Notes: generated by a model from the sequence alone, not told the origin. A DNA stretch of 64,000 bases from Sinonovacula constricta (GCA_007844125.1 CM017572.1:21249407-21313406); one strand, 5' to 3'. Positions 23,234 through 35,480 are shown, counted from the first letter of the stretch. Translations and numbers: made by a program.

Positions 23234-23292
<59 letters not shown>

Positions 23293-23500
23293 AACAGAGA
23301 CAGACATACAGACAGACAGACAGAAGGACAGACAGACAGAGGCACAGAGAGAGATACAGCGAGAGAGAAAAAGAGATAGAAAAACAGACAGAAACAAAGA
23401 GAGACAGAGAAAGACAGAGAAAGAGTGAGAGAAAGAAAAGAGAGACAGGCAGAGACACGGAGCGATAGAGACAGACAGGGGCACACAGCGACAGAAAAGA
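22975..23500. repeat. (GACA)n/(GA)n microsatellite complex
   Basis: Over 500 bp of purine-rich GACA and GA repeats. A roughly 80-bp sub-block with ACAGCGAGAGAGAAAAAGAG occurs twice (near 23142 and 23357), showing internal duplication. All long frames over it (Thr-Asp-Arg-Gln or Cys-Leu-Ser runs up to 191 codons) are artefacts. Confidence 0.97.
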
Positions 23501-24330
23501 GGGGTGAAATCGTCATTTGCAGATGACTATTCGCTAATACGTCCCTAGCTTGTCGTAAAAGAGTGACGCGAAATGTGTTCTTCTCAGACTAAGCACTTAG
23601 CAAACGCTTGTTTCGTAATGGTATATGATAAATATGCACAAATCATGATGTCATTTGCTCATTTGAGAATTGGTCCTGAATATATGGACTTCCACTGTTT
23701 ATTGTTTTCAGAAATGATTCCGCAGAGGCAATAAATATGTGTTCGATGGAGATATGGACGTGGCAAAAACCGTACAATATCCAGTGGAAACATTAACAGG
23801 GAAGTGTGTTAAAACAAAATACATTTTGATGCCCCATTATTTCGCTCTCTCGTTCACTAGAGGTCTTAAGCACACCGCATACCGAATTATTTCTCGCATT
23901 GTTAACCCATGTGATGAGGCAAGGGGACGTTGTTTGTCTCTAGCAAATTTCTCGACAGAAACGCTATCGTCTCATTGGATTAGCGCGATCACGTGACGTA
24001 TTAACGACATCTATATCTTCCTCGAAGAAGAGACTAGCGTCTGGGGAAATCAACAAATTGCGCGGCTTTCCGCGGAAACCCTTAGCGTGGCCATATTTGT
24101 GTATCACTTTGATTGCTTTGAGCAGGGGGTGGGTTCCAAAATGGAACCTCCACAGACCGACAATATATACATAACCGGGACCGTTGATACATTTTGGCGC
24201 CAAGCTTTCTGCAAGTATCGTGATCTACGGAGATTGGGAGTGCGAAGAATACAAACATTCCGATTAAATGCATCGACGTTAAAATTGATGTTTCACCATT
24301 CCAAATGTAGCGATACCAAGCCATCGTGGT
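23501..24330. promoter_or_regulatory. candidate regulatory island
   Basis: Unique, more GC-balanced DNA, strongest at 23880-24110, with ATCACGTGACGT (E-box overlapping a CRE-like site), TTCCGCGGAA and CACTTTGATTGCTTTGA (TCF-like). A 192-codon plus frame (24087-24665) overlaps it but runs into the SINE at 24617 and shows no domain, so I do not call it a gene. Confidence 0.35.
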
Positions 24331-24616
24331 CGGAATGGTCTATTCATGATTTCTTGAATCGGCTCACGGCCGAGTGGTTGTCTTTTATTCTCGCCTTTCT
24401 CCGTCAACGGCCCTTTGATCAGTTTCTTCTCTTGGGGAAAATACATAAAAAAAAATCCTGTGCCAAATTCAATTCAACCCAGACATTCCTTAGACCGAAT
24501 TATTTTGTGAATTACATTTTGGGGTTCTTTAAAAAATCGACTTTATTTGTGTTTTTATGTTTTCGGTTGTGTATATATCGAGTCTGGCTTGTGATGTTAT
24601 TTTCTTTCTTTCTTTT

Positions 24617-24838
24617 GTTACATCTCACCGACACAATTATGGCCATGTTGGTGATATCCAGCTAACATTCGTTGGAAGAAGACTTCATGTCTGGGTAGAA
24701 TCACCAGCGCACGCCAGGTCAGCCGGGAGACTTCCCCCCACATGAAAATTATCGCCCCGACCGGGACCCGAACTCACGGGGTGAGAGGTTAAGAAGTAAT
24801 CAGTCAGTAACACCAGTCGCTCGGCCACGGGAGCACCC
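24617..24838 (-). mobile_element. tRNA-derived SINE, family A, GTGGCCGAGCG subtype
   Basis: The minus strand starts CTGGGTGCTCCCGTGGCCGA, carries a B box with one change (GAGTTCGGGTCCCG), and has the family body ending GTCGGTGAGATGTAAC with an AAAG-rich tail. The head subtype matches the second head at 38336. Confidence 0.8.
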
Positions 24839-24839
24839 A

Positions 24840-25719
24840 GTTTCTTATCATATCGCTCCTGACTCTCTTCTGAGTTATTAAGCACTGAAATATTTCCTCC
24901 AGACTTTTAAGCAATTTAAAAGTTATAATATATTATTATAAATCTAAATTATAATACGTTACATACAGTGTACATGAACTGTTCAAAACACAAAATTATA
25001 TTCGATTTTCCAATAGGAATGTCACATTGATCCACGGATATATCAAAGAGTGGTTTAATCGGGGCTAAACCATGGAAGAATGGGTTTATACTTTTAAGTT
25101 TTAATGTACAGAAACAATAAATAAACATCACGCCCCCCCCCCACCCCCACCCCCACCCCCACCCTCACCCTGCTCTGATTCATATAACCAGTAGGACTCG
25201 GGTTCTCCATAATGTTGGCAAGTAGGTTTCGTCATTTTCAGAATAAATAATCTTCATGAAAAATATTTACTGAAATGTGGATCCTTTAAAGTCGAAAGAC
25301 TAAAACTTTCCATGAGAAATACGCGTGGGTCCTATTAATTAACATAAAAAGCTTTTAAACGACCAACTGTCGGTGAGTTCGTACCTTTGTTATTTTATTC
25401 AATTTTTACAGAAGGAGGAGAAAAAAATAGTATGTTTGCTTTCTTAATGTTGAAATTATACATTTATCTGCCTTTGTCAAAAAAATCATAAAATCTTCAT
25501 TCACCTCTCAAAACATTCACCAAATATAATCCAGTGATTCGGACCATTGACGTTAAGTTAATCTGTTTAAGACAAATAAACGTTATTTCCCGAATGTGGA
25601 CTCAAGTACAGTTTATACGATATACATAATATCTAAGCTAAGACCGTGTTGTTGTTTATTTATTTCTTGATTATTTTTTAACGCGAACCATATCTCTTGC
25701 AACTGTGACTTTCAGAACG
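24840..25719. other. AT-rich spacer around a C-rich tract
   Basis: Nothing gene-like is seen. Minus-strand frames of 60-66 codons have no motifs. Confidence 0.4.
25132..25172. repeat. C-rich tract with G-quadruplex potential
   Basis: About 40 bp of CCCCCACCCCCACCCCCACC type with six or more C runs. The minus strand would present G runs of four to five with single-base loops, suited to a G-quadruplex, and the plus strand an i-motif. Confidence 0.85.
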
Positions 25720-25935
25720 CGGGTGTTGCATGCAAAAAGCTCACACACTGCATTTTCATTGTTCGCGCGGACGTGAATAATTTATAAGCGCGCACTGATT
25801 GCCTTGCCACTAATTGTGCAAGAACTGCATTTGCGTGCAATCCGTGTTGCAGTGGCAAGGCTTGTCCTGGTGGCCGTATGGGTTCGGAACGTTAACTCTA
25901 TCAAGCTTCATTTATTAATTAGCACAATAAACTCT
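25720..25935. promoter_or_regulatory. candidate regulatory island with a hairpin
   Basis: GC-balanced sequence with GAATAATTTATAAGCGCGC. An exact 11-bp inverted repeat, GCCTTGCCACT (25801-25811) and AGTGGCAAGGC (25851-25861), encloses 39 nt with a weaker inner pairing. It could be a small hairpin RNA or a paired binding site. Neither is demonstrated. Confidence 0.35.
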
Positions 25936-25939
25936 TCTT

Positions 25940-26830
25940 ATAACTTGGCAGCAGAAAAGTGCAGATACTGATTATACAGATTCCGCCTAGAGCTGGCTGA
26001 TAGGGATCAACACTTTTTGTCTCAGGCTGATCAACTTGCGCTTAGCGTTAGTAAAAATCGGAAGCTAAGCTCTTCAATAACCGGCCTCATGACTCGACAG
26101 CAAAAAGTTCAAATACTGATAAGACAGCTTCCGCCTAGAGCTGGCTGATCTGGATCAACACTTCTTGTCTCAGGCTGATCAACTTGCGCTTAGCGTTAGT
26201 AACAATCGAAAGCTAAGCTCTTCAATAACCGGCCTCATGACTCGACAGCAAAAAGTTCAAATACTGATAAGACAGCTTCCACCTAGAGCTGGCTGATCGG
26301 GATCAACACTTTTTGTCTCAGGCTGATCAACTTGCGCTTAGCGTTAGTAAAAATCGGAAGCTAAGCTCTTCAATAACCGGCCTCATGACTCGACAGCAAA
26401 AAGTTCAAATACTGATAAGACAGCTTCCGCCTAGAGCTGGCTGATCTGGATCAACACTTCTTGTCTCAGGCTGATCAACTTGCGCTTAGCGTTAGTAACA
26501 ATCGAAAGCTAAGCTCTTCAATAACCGGCCTCATGACTCGACAGCAAAAAGTTCAAATACTGATAAGACAGCTTCCACCTAGAGCTGGCTGATCTGGATC
26601 AACACTTCTTGTCTCAGACTGATCAACTTGCGCTTAGCGTTAGTAACAATCAAAAGCTAAAATCTTCAATAACCGACCTTATGGCTCGGCAGCAAAAAGT
26701 TCAAATACTGATAAGACAGCTTCCACCTAGAGCTGGCTGATCTGGATCAACACTTCTTGTCTCAGACTGATCAACTTGCGCTTAGCGTTTGTAACAATCG
26801 GAAGCTAAAATCTTCTTATGGGCCTTATGG
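25940..26830. repeat. tandem array, 148-bp unit, 6 copies
   Basis: Landmark AGCTGGCTGA occurs at 25991, 26139, 26287, 26435, 26583 and 26731, exactly 148 bp apart. Units 1 and 3 share variants (CTTTTTGTC, AAAAATCGGAAG) and units 2 and 4 share others (CTTCTTGTC, AACAATCGAAAG). This shows a dimeric 296-bp repeat; units 5 and 6 form a third type. The unit contains a short inverted pair CTTAGC...GCTAAG. Confidence 0.96.
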
Positions 26831-27012
26831 GCTCAGCAGGTAGTCAGCCAGACCCAGGCAAGAGCGGCACTGGCTTCGATCGAGATGTACTAAAGTCTCA
26901 AACGTAGTAAGAGGTTAAGCAACCGATGATTATAACGCTCTGCAGTTAAAGAAATAATTAGTCAGGTGTTTAATGGTTGAGTAATATTTCATTATTTTCG
27001 TGGAGGGAGGAG

Positions 27013-27235
27013 AGGCGCCGTGGCCGAGCGGTTAGAGTAACTACTCAGCCCCTCATCGCGCGGGTTCGTGTCCTGGTCGGGGCGAGAACTGTCAAGTGGG
27101 GAGGGTTTCCAGTCAACTGGCGGTGCGTTGGTGGTTTTACCCATTCTGGGGTCTTGCTCTACCAATAATTAGCTGGAAGTCATCAATATGACCATGATTG
27201 TATTGGTGCGATGTAACAAAAAACAACAACAACAT
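27013..27235 (+). mobile_element. tRNA-derived SINE, family A
   Basis: The head GGCGCCGTGGCCGAGCGGTT holds the A-box region. The B box reads GGGTTCGTGTCCTG with one change from consensus. The body ends GGTGCGATGTAAC with an AAAACAACAACAAC tail. It follows the 148-bp array by 180 bp. Confidence 0.83.
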
Positions 27236-27700
27236 AATTTAGCACATGCTATCGCTAAAAGGCAGTATAATTCGGATATAAAAAAGAAATATCGTTCTGA
27301 AGTAAGGTTTTCATTGAACCTAAAGCAGATATTACGTAACTACAATGTTTTCTTTCAAACTTCATTTTGGCATGTGAACCTAATGACAGAGAAGACATTT
27401 AATTTTGTTAATCGCCGATTGGAAAACAAGTTCTTCCCACTCGTAATAATCATTCTCTAACTTCCATTTCTTGTACAGATATTCACGTATCTACAACATG
27501 TAGCAATTTAGATAGTCTTGCCCACGGACTTATATATCATGGTCGGTGTATGATTCGAACTTGGGACCATCTGGTCCTGACTCAAATATTATAACCAATA
27601 GACCACAGGAAGATACGATTTCTGTCGCTTCAAAAAGGTTGCAGATATTAAGGGAAAATTAATTACAATATTGCCGTTGAACTGATCATTGGCTGACAAA
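27236..27700. other. spacer with a possible tRNA-like relic at 27541-27612
   Basis: The minus strand of 27541-27612 reads like a decayed tRNA head (GGTCTATTGGTTA region and AAGTTCGAATCATA), probably an old SINE head. The 90-codon plus frame at 27188-27460 begins in the SINE and has no motif. Confidence 0.35.
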
Positions 27701-27714
27701 ATATGGTAGATACT

Positions 27715-27850
27715 ATATCAATATACATAATACTTAATATTACTACTATTACCGCCAATAACTATTACTACCACTACTACAACTACTACTTCCACCACTA
27801 CTACCACTACACTATTACTACTACTACTACTACTGCTACTACTACCACTA

Positions 27851-27895
<45 letters not shown>

Positions 27896-28158
27896 CACTA
27901 CTACGTCTACTACTACTATTACTCTACTACTACTACTACTACCACAACCACAACTACTACTACCACTACTACTACTACTACTACCACAACCAAGACTACT
28001 ACAACCACTACTACTACTACTACTACCACAACCACAACTACTACTACTTCCACAACCACTACTACTACTACTACTACCACCACCACCACTACTACTACTA
28101 CTGCTACTACTACACTACTACAACTACTACTATTACTACTGCTGCTATTGCTCCGACA
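27715..28158. repeat. (ACT)n compound microsatellite
   Basis: About 440 bp of ACT/CTA triplets with ACC and ACA interruptions. The sequence is strongly strand-asymmetric (few G on the plus strand). Frames of 104-152 codons are repeat artefacts. Confidence 0.96.
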
Positions 28159-28159
28159 T

Positions 28160-28480
28160 AATATGCCATACTTTACAATGAACCTAATTTTTATATAATT
28201 ATAATAACAAATATAGACAGAAAAACTGCCCAATTATCAGATTCACCGCACGAGACCTACATTCAATCGTCCAAGTTTCGCACGCTGTACGATGTTGATA
28301 CCTGAGTGAGGTTTTGGGTGTGAAACTGTGCCGTGTAAACTGACAGGTGCATTGACACCCAGGCGGCGCTATACTCACACCTCTCGTGTCGTCATAGCCG
28401 CGGAAAGGTTGGACTTTGTCCGAACTTAATCACGCGCCCCTCAGACGTCTGCAGGGGTGTGACGTACATAAGGTTGTCAC
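28160..28480. promoter_or_regulatory. candidate regulatory island
   Basis: GC-rich compared with both sides, unique, with GACAGGTGCATTGACACCC, CAGACGTCTG (perfect palindrome) and GTGACGTACA. No open frame of note. A promoter or enhancer is inferred from composition. Confidence 0.35.
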
Positions 28481-29145
28481 CCTACGTGGCATCCAAACGC
28501 GAACGCTGTGTGTTTGTACATTTTTTTTGTAACATAATTTACTACGGTGTATTTATGCATTTATTTGAAGCCGGAAAGATGAAAGGAACTTGGGTGTCGC
28601 TTACTACGCACTTTGGGCAGATGAGTTGGGAGTTATTACCCTTGGTTTGTGGTATTGCTTATTAAATCATGGCGTGTTTATCACGGGTTTCAGAATACAA
28701 GTAATTATTGTAGTACATTATTGGAATTGCTGCTGTGTTGTGTTGTTGTTGTTGTTTGTTTGTTTTTCGCACATAGTGTGGAATAGAGTAAGAAAGTGAT
28801 AGGCGCCATTTCAAATCCAATCATTATGAGGTATTGTTTGTGTTGAGTTCCGAAACGTCATAATGTTTAACAAAAATCTCCACAAGTAAGAGCTGTAAGA
28901 ACTTAAATAACAGCAATGTGTGTGTTTTTCATTTTGTTAAGTTTAAGCTCACAGGAAAGATTTTCTGGTGATTTCGATTTCATCCGTTGAATATATTTAG
29001 TCGAGACGTCTTTGTGGAGGTCGCTTTTTGTGCTCTCCATATGCCAAAAGGTGAAAAGCGATGGAAAAAAAAACATTCAGTCGGTCAGACATTTCTTATA
29101 CTTAGAATGTACATGTAAACCAGAATACGGAAGGAATTCAGTCCA
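28481..29145. other. unique AT-rich spacer
   Basis: Nothing recognised. Two overlapping short plus frames (68-69 codons) lack motifs. Confidence 0.4.
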
Positions 29146-32100
29146 CCATATCCACAATAACATTCTTACTGTTACTGACGTTGGTTTTTTTTAGAACAAA
29201 CTCACTATCACTTGGTAAATCGTGCAGTCCACTATAACATTCTTACTGACTCTGGTGAGTACAAACTCACTATCACTTGGTGATCACACAGTCCACTATA
29301 ACATTCTTACTGACCCTGGTTAGAACAAACTCACTATCACTTGGTGATCACACAGTCCACTATAACATTCTTACTGACTCTGGTTAGTACAAACTCACTA
29401 TCACTTGGTGAATCACGCAGTCCACTATAACATTCTTACTGACCCTGGTTAGAACAAACTCACTATCACTTGGTGATCACACAGTCCACTATAACATTCT
29501 TACTGACCCTGGTTAGAACAAACTCACTATCACTTGGTGAATCACGCAGTCCACTATAACATTCTTACTGACCCTGGTTAGAACAAACTCACTATCACTT
29601 GGTAAATCACGCAGTCCACTATAACATTCTTACTGACCCTGGTTAGAACAAACTCACTATCACTTGGTGAATCACGCAGTCCACTATAACATTCTTACTG
29701 ACCCTGGTTAGAACAAACTCACTATCACTTGGTGAATCCTGCAGTCCACTATAACATTCTTACTGACCCTGGTTAGAACAAACTCACTATCACTTGGTGA
29801 ATCACGCAGTCCACTATAACATTCTAACTGACTCTGGTTAGAACAAACTCACTATCACTTGGTGAATCACGCAGTCCACTATAACATTCTTACTGACCCT
29901 GGTTAGAACAAACTCACTATCACTTGGTGAATCACGCAGTCCACTATAACATTCTTACTGACCCTGGTTAGAACAAACTCACTATCACTTGGTGAATCAC
30001 GCAGTCCACTATAACATTCTTACTGACCCTGGTTAGAACAAACTCACTATCACTTGGCGAATCACGCAGTCCACTATAACATTCTTACTGACCCTGGTTA
30101 GAACAAACTCACTATCACTTGGTGAATCACGCAGTCTACTGTAACATTCTTACTGACCCTGGTTAGAACAAACTCACTATCACTTGGTGAATCACGCAGT
30201 CCACTATAACATTCTTACTGACCCTGGTTACAACAAACTCACTATCACTTGGTGAATCACGCAGTCCACTATAACATTCTTACTGACCCTGGTTAGAACA
30301 AACTCAATATCACTTGGTGAATCACGCAGTCCACTATAACATTCTTACTGACCCTGGTTACAACAAACTCACTATCACTTGGTGAATCACGCAGTCCACT
30401 ATAACATTCTTACTGACCCTGGTTACAACAAACTCACTATCACTTGGTAAATCACGCAGTCCACTATAACATTCTTACTGACCCTGGTTACAACAAACTC
30501 ACTATCACTTGGTGAATCACGCAGTCCGCTATAACATTCTTACTGACCCTGGTTAGAACAAACTCACTATCACTTGGTGAATCACGCAGTCCACTATAAC
30601 ATTCTTACTGACCCTGGTTACAACAAACTCACTATCACTTGGTGAATCACGCAGTTCACTATAACATTCTTACTGACCCTGGTTACAACAAACTCACTAT
30701 CACTTGGTGAATCACGCAGTCTACTGTAACATTCTTCCTGACCCTGGTTAGAACAAACTCACTATCACTTGGTGAATCACGCAGTCCACTATAACATTCT
30801 TACTGACCCTGGTTACAACAAACTCACTATCACTTGGTGAATCACGCAGTCCACTATAACATTCTTACTGACCCTGGTTAGAACAAACTCAATATCACTT
30901 GGTGAATCACGCAGTCCACTATAACATTCTTACTGACCCTGGTTACAACAAACTCACTATCACTTGGTGAATCACGCAGTCCACTATAACATTCTTACTG
31001 ACCCTGGTTACAACAAACTCACTATCACTTGGTGAATCACGCAGTTCACTATAACATTCTTACTGACCCTGGTTACAACAAACACACTATCACTTGGTGA
31101 ATCACACAGTCCACTATAACATTCTTACTGACCCTGGTTACAACAAACTCACTATCACTTGGTGAATCACACAGTCCACTATAACATTCTTACTGACCCT
31201 GGTTAGAACAAACTGACTATCACTTGGTAAATCGTGCAGTCCACTATAACATTCTTACTGACCCTGGTTAGAACAAACTCAATATTACTTGGTGAATCAC
31301 GCAGTCCACTATAACATTCTTACTGACTCTGGTTACAACAAACTCACTATCACTTGGTGAATCCTGCAGTCCACTATAACATTCTTACTGACCCTGGTTA
31401 GAACAAACTGACTATCACTTGGTAAATCGTGCAGTCCACTATAACATTCTTACTGACCCTGGTTAGAACAAACTCACTATCACTTGGTAAATCACGCAGT
31501 CCACTATAACATTCTTACTGACCCTGGTTAGAACAAACTCACTATCACTTGGTGAATCACGCAGTCCACTATAACATTCTTACTGACCCTGGTTAGAACA
31601 AACTCACTATCACTTGGTGAATCACGCAGTCCACTATAACATTCTTACTGACCCTGGTTAGAACAAACTCACTATCACTTGGTGAATCACACAGTCCACT
31701 ATAACATTCTTACTGACCCTGGTTAGAACAAACTCACTATCACTTGGTGAATCACGCAGTCCACTATAACATTCTAACTGACTCTGGTTAGAACAAACTC
31801 ACTATCACTTGGTGAATCACGCAGTCCACTATAACATTCTTACTGACCCTGGTTAGAACAAACTCACTATCACTTGGTGAATCACGCAGTCCACTATAAC
31901 ATTCTTACTGACCCTGGTTAGAACAAACTCACTATCACTTGGTGAATCACGCAGTCCACTATAACATTCTTACTGACCCTGGTTAGAACAAACTCACTAT
32001 CACTTGGTGAATCACGCAGTCCACTATAACATTCTTACTGACCCTGGTTAGAACAAACTCACTATCACTTGGTGAATCCTGCAGTCCACTATAACATTCT

Positions 32101-32577
32101 TACTGACCCTGGTTAAAATAAACTCACTATCACTTGGTGAATCACGCAGTCCACTATAACATTCTTACTGACCCTGGTTAGAACAAACTCACTATCACTT
32201 GGTGAATCCTGCAGTCCACTATAACATTCTTACTGACCCTGGTTAAAATAAACTCACTATCACTTGGTGAATCACGCAGTCCACTATAACATTCTTACTG
32301 ACCCTGGTTAGAACAAACTCACTATCACTTGGTGAATCACGCAGTCCATTATAACATTCTTACTGACCATGGTTACAACAAACTCACTATCACTTGGTGA
32401 ATCACGCAGTCCACTATAACATTCTTACTGACCCTGGTTAGAACAAACTCACTATCACTTGGTGAATCACGCAGTCCACTATAACATTCTTACTGACCCT
32501 GGTTACAACAAACTCACTATCACTTGGTGAATCACGCAGTCCACTATAACATTCTTAATGACCCTGGTCAGAACAAA
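29146..32577. repeat. large minisatellite, 65-bp unit, about 53 copies
   Basis: The largest feature in the window. The unit contains CACTATCACTTGGTGAATCA, CGCAGTCCACTATAACATTC and TTACTGACCCTGGTTAGAAC (starts at 29711 and 29776 give 65 bp). Copies are highly alike in the centre. Shared variants recur in blocks: GGTTAAAATAAACTC at about 32111 and 32241 (two units apart), and ACTGACTATCACTTGGTAAA at about 31213 and 31408 (three units). This points to recent unequal exchange. Confidence 0.97.
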
Positions 32578-32599
32578 TAACCTGCTAAAGCAGCTGAAA

Positions 32600-32915
32600 T
32601 GCTATCAACATGTTCATACTGGATATGTAAAAATTGATATAATTGTAACCGGATATATAAAAATTGATATCATTTGTTTTCGGGTATGTAATAATTTATA
32701 TCATTTGTTACCGGATATGTTATAATTGTTATCATTTTACCGGATATATAAGACTTGATATCTTTTGTTACCGGATATACAAGAATTGCTATCATGTGTT
32801 ACCGGACAGGAAAAAATTGATATCATTTGTTTTCGGGTATGTAATAATTGATATCGTTTGTTTTTGGGTATGTAAGAATTGATATCATTTGTTACCAGAT
32901 ATAAAAGGAGTGATA
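32600..32915. repeat. minisatellite, 31-bp unit, about 10 copies
   Basis: A degenerate AT-rich array built on CCGGATATATAAAAATTGAT plus ATCATTTGTTA. Landmarks CCGGAT at 32649, 32711, 32740, 32771 and 32802 give steps of 29-31 bp or a double. It starts about 25 bp after the 65-bp array but is unrelated to it. Confidence 0.88.
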
Positions 32916-33690
32916 TATAACAAACCATTGCTAAAGTTAAGTATTTTAGACTTTTAAGTTTATATTTAGTTACCGAGGCGTCATTACGACAAATGATTTT
33001 ACTGAGTCAAGACTAACGCCAAAAACATTAACATTCGAGATATTAATATAAACATATGTATCTTTATTTTCTCCTTTTGAAGAAGAGTACAGCAGAATAT
33101 ATTAAAGATATACAATATAAACAGGCGCATATCAATGGTGAAAATTACACATCGAATGCAAATAATTACTTCGTAATTAAGTACAAGTGCAACGTGAACT
33201 AAAAAGCAGCAGACAAATGCCGCAAATAAGATGAAAAGTAAGCACACATACATAAAAACACACACGAAACAACAACAAAATGTATAATACGTGTACAATT
33301 GATATATATAAAAAATAGTTCTTTTAACAGAAGCAAACACCTACATTTTCTCGCCATATGCCTAAAGTGAAATGCGGGAGTAAATAATACCATTCGACGA
33401 CATCACCTGTAATTGAATATGGCTTGAATGGTTCGTTGCACGTGAAAGTTACGATACATTTGTCCTTGCACTGTGTGTGTGGTACGAGGGTTTTAAGTCA
33501 CGTCTAATTCTTGTCTTATTTTTATCTTGTTATCTATAAAATGAAGCTGTTTACGAACAATATGATGAGTTTCAGCCAATTTGAGAAATTCAGTAACTTC
33601 ATTTCTATAACGCATGTAAATACATTGCATGGCAATAATGTTCCTGTAATTGCACTGTACTAAACATCAATTGTATCAATGATCAATGTA
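32916..33690. other. AT-rich spacer
   Basis: Nothing recognised. The 113-codon minus frame at 32999-33340 is Cys/Phe/Val-rich from an AT-rich stretch, with no domain. Confidence 0.4.
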
Positions 33691-33700
33691 TCTAGAGACA

Positions 33701-33929
33701 GCAGATACTGTTTGCTACGCATTAAGAGACATTGAAGATGTTTTTCATCTGATTTGTGTATGTCCAGTTTACACTGATTTAAGAAGAAATTACCTCAACT
33801 CAACTTTGTATCTATAATAAAATGTGTTTCCTGTTTGAATCAAAAGATAAGAGCATGCTTATTAATCTCGCCCTTTTTATCAAGAAAGCAACCTTAGTAA
33901 GAACGAACTTAAGTGTAAATAATACATAA
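33701..33929 (+). pseudogene. frameshifted LINE C-terminal remnant
   Basis: In one frame (33701-33817) the translation shows IEDVFHLICVCPVYTDLRRN, matching the His/Cys knuckle (H-x4-C) and following YxDLR block of the better preserved fragment at 39312. After TAA at 33815 the similarity continues in another frame from 33819 (ESKDKSMLINLALFIKKA) to a stop at 33927-33929. It is thus the tail of a non-LTR retrotransposon ORF2, broken by one frameshift. The reverse transcriptase itself is absent. Confidence 0.65.
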
Positions 33930-34784
33930 AGATTATTCTCTAACGTTGTTTCTTTTATGGCTATTAAAATGCAACTATCACACCAAAAACTTAATATATT
34001 GTCATTTTTATTCCTTCTCTTTCATATTTATAACTAAACCGGATAATATATTTGTATATTGTATTATAATACGATGATGTACATGAGTACAAATCTGTTC
34101 TGTACTAAACATAAATGTTACCTTTCGATCGGCCCTGTGAAAATCGCAATGGGTAAGGCGTGGTCTCCATGACAAGAAAGGATGTTTCATTTAAAATGCT
34201 GAGAAACGATTTTGACAACTTTATTAAAAGCGATCTTTATTATAAGAAGTAATTTGAACATGAAAAGCAAGTTATGTGTGCTTCTTATGTGCTATATGTG
34301 CTATATGTTAAGGTCAGTACGTACGTATCTAATTACGGGTTGCAGTGACCGTACGTAAACCACAAAAATGTTCGTACACGTGACAAATTACACCCTATAA
34401 AGCTACGTTATTCCACACAAGTACGTTTGAATGTTTAAAATATGTGCATTTCAGTATATTTGTTGATATTAATTTTCTTAATGTATTTTTAATTTGGGCC
34501 CAATTGTCTTCTAAATTGTATTAATTTACATGTAAATGATGCTTAAACTAAACAAACGGATATCGACGGGACTTAGTTTTAGATAATTGTGAATATTGAT
34601 CCAATTAGTAAGCAATTAACTACACAAAAATAATGAATATTAATATTCTGTGTTAAGAACCAAAAAAAAAGTTTGTTTATTACTGAATTCTGTGATTTGC
34701 AATGAGTGTTATGTTTTCTTCTTTAAAAAAGAATATAAGAATGTTCCGTACAAAGCTACAAAAGACGACAATAAGAGTCGATCC
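33930..34784. other. AT-rich spacer
   Basis: Nothing recognised. The 60-codon minus frame at 34008-34190 has no motif. Several CGTACGTA-like strings lie at 34315-34385. Confidence 0.4.
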
Positions 34785-34976
34785 GTTGATTGTGTGTATT
34801 CGTTAATCCCATACTGTGGCAGCCGACACATGGCACTGGGATATCAGTGACCCGAATAACCCTCGCAGGTACCCGTTTATACACCTGCTCAAGAAAATTA
34901 GCGGCGACCTGACCAGGGTTCGAACTAACCCCGTGATCCGGAGGTGTGCGTCCTACCACTGGACTATTCCGTTCCT
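34785..34976 (-). mobile_element. tRNA-derived SINE, family D
   Basis: The minus strand shows GGAATAGTCCAGTGGTAGGA (A-box region) and, after the anticodon part, GTTAGTTCGAACCCTGGTC (B box), followed by a body unlike family A, B or C. The right end falls near 34976. No reliable target duplication was read. Confidence 0.6.
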
Positions 34977-35406
34977 CTGTAACTACAAATTCTAAAATTG
35001 TTTCAAGTTACCTTTATTTCCTTTGATGGGCATTAGACTATGGTTCCTCAATTCCAGTTTCACATGAACAGGATGCTAAAACCTTTGACTCTTCTCTGTT
35101 GTTTTTGTTTCGCTTTTGTTTTTTTCGTTTTTTGTTGTTAATGTTGTTTTGTTGTTTTTCTTGGGTCAAAAAGTTCATTTTATTTACAACAATTACTGTG
35201 CAGTTCTTCTAAGAGAAATAATACCTCTCTTCTAAACACTATGTGGACAGTATTTGTCAATGACGTCATTACTTTCGCCACAACTTGTCAAAGAAAACGT
35301 CAGCGCTTGGATAGAGCTTTTTACGAACAGATCGGTTTTCTGTTCATTGCTTGCATTTGAGAAACCCATCAGGAAGTGCGAGATTAGAGCTCTGTAAAAC
35401 CGGTTT
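34977..35406. other. spacer
   Basis: Contains a T/G-rich stretch at 35100-35165. The 107-codon minus frame at 35232-35555 overlaps dispersed repeat R2 and has no domain. Confidence 0.4.
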
Positions 35407-35480
35407 AAGCACCCCAGTCGGTCCATATTGCCGAGAGACCGTTCCAAGGCGGTACCTGTCGGGTTTGCTCTTTTTGTTAA
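35407..35480 (+). repeat. dispersed repeat R2, copy a
   Basis: Shares AGTCGGTCC, TTGCCGA and CGTTCCAAGGCGGTA in order and spacing with 57246-57310. The repeat class is unknown. It could be part of a retroelement or a shared gene-derived piece. Confidence 0.55.

Noticed and set aside
22941..23516. Open frames up to 191 codons over GACA/GA repeats
   Set aside because: Both strands are open in several frames because the repeat lacks stops. The residues are simple Thr-Asp-Arg-Gln or Cys-Leu-Ser runs.
24087..24665. 192-codon plus-strand frame, the longest outside simple repeats
   Set aside because: Runs from a regulatory-like island into a SINE. The C-terminal third is hydrophobic from T-rich DNA, and no domain is seen.
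27703..28233. Frames of 104-152 codons rich in Tyr/Thr or Val
   Set aside because: Products of the ACT repeat on either strand.
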